Of a stretch of DNA of 64,000 bases, positions 63,534 through 64,000 are shown in pieces. Position numbers and translations under genes: made by a program. Numbering within the stretch: the stretch's first letter is position 1; every line of letters begins with the position of its first letter. The notes beneath the pieces are model-generated. The model saw only the letters and a list, made by a program, of their open reading frames with translations. It searched no databases and was not told the origin of the DNA. Location of the stretch: NCBI GenBank assembly GCA_043228905.1, contig JBHGNT010000009.1, positions 8,184,001-8,248,000 on the forward strand, in the 5' to 3' direction. This stretch comes from Azolla caroliniana. Its lineage: Eukaryota; Polypodiophyta.

Positions 63534-64000
63534 CCTAAGGTAAATCTGCTTGATTTTGTGTGTGATATAGTTGAAGATTGTGATGTTGCATGCAATAAGA
63601 CAACTAGTGCATCACATAAAAATAAAGAGTTGGAAGGAGAGTCTAATAACTCTCAACAAAAGAAGAAGTCTAAGGAGACTAACTTGGAGGATGGATCTAG
63701 AAAGAAACATCCGCAAAGAAAGATTAAAACTGATGATATGCCGATGCGGAAAGGTGTGGAACCGTTCGATCTCAAGAAAAAGCTAATCTCTAGTGGAACT
63801 CGTATCATTTGGCCACAACTTCTTCAACTTTCTCCATTGCTAAAAAAGGAGTGGGGACGTGTATCGAGTATACAACAAAGTATAAAGACATTACATTGTG
63901 CGAAGATTGTGCATGTGGAAGATCGAAAGGATATTCAACCCACTATTCCGGTAACCATTAAAGGTCTTTTAATTAAGGATGCCTTAGTAGATAATGGTAT
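63534..64000 (+). CDS. Gypsy P pol N-terminus (runs off window)
   Basis: Open plus-strand frame from ~63534 to the window end, without its own ATG (expected as part of a polyprotein): V-N-L-L-D-F, a Lys/Ser-rich linker, W-P-Q-L-L-Q-L-S-P, D-I-Q-P-T-I-P-V-T-I-K-G, ending A-L-V-D-N-G, the protease active site with Asn in place of Ser/Thr. Aligns with gypsy A 7051-8160 without the solo LTR, confirming where that LTR inserted. Confidence 0.7.

Overview
This is nuclear DNA of a land plant. Evidence: two intron-containing plant family-1 UDP-glycosyltransferase (UGT) genes, and a dense stack of plant-type Ty1/copia and Ty3/gypsy LTR retrotransposons primed in several cases by the initiator-Met tRNA site. 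The species cannot be fixed from the sequence. There are no rRNA genes, CRISPR arrays or bacterial-style operons. About 80% of the window is retroelement; the only intact host genes are the two UGTs in the AT-rich block 18-29 kb.

Layout. 1-17.25 kb is one nested pile. The host is an old minus-strand copia (K), visible as a protease scrap at 1-160, a gag zinc-knuckle piece at 4.62-5.02 kb and the gag N-terminus at 16.89-17.25 kb. Into K went element N (164-4619, minus), a 4.5-kb non-autonomous LTR element whose only ORF is a long Cys/His/acidic repeat protein, and gypsy A (5421-16893, plus). Gypsy A in turn holds a solo copia LTR (7428-8127, target duplication TTTCA) and a full-length gypsy B (8893-15967, minus). 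17.3-22.3 kb is AT-rich intergenic DNA with a tandem duplication and a minisatellite. UGT1 (22.30-24.11 kb) and UGT2 (25.96-27.76 kb) are tandem paralogues on the plus strand with the same phase-1 intron; SINE-like copies lie around them. 29.1-30.2 kb holds an LTR-like segment and a decayed reading frame.

31.0-37.3 kb is copia J (minus) split by copia I (32124-36051, duplication TCCCC), a nearly intact gag-protease-integrase element with no reverse transcriptase. 37.3-38.7 kb is a decayed plus-strand coiled-coil frame. 38.8-49.4 kb is a chromodomain gypsy H (minus) split by copia G (40018-45670, duplication TATCA), whose LTRs carry a 54-bp minisatellite. 49.4-58.9 kb is copia D (minus) split in its RNase H by gypsy C (50816-57854, plus, duplication GCGT). 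58.9-60.7 kb holds fragments of copias E and F. 60.9-61.4 kb is an 84-bp minisatellite. A gypsy P element related to A enters at the right edge and runs off the window.

The most notable results: (1) N, B and C share LTR termini (TGTCG...CGACA), the same primer-binding site, a conserved block before the polypurine tract and 4-bp target duplications, so N looks like a passenger of the B/C lineage carrying a foreign or new ORF; (2) B and C keep the same apparent -1 frameshift site between gag-protease and pol; (3) five LTRs with different sequences have CATGCA-type motif clusters directly upstream of their TATA boxes. Identifications come from motif reading only; no database search was possible.
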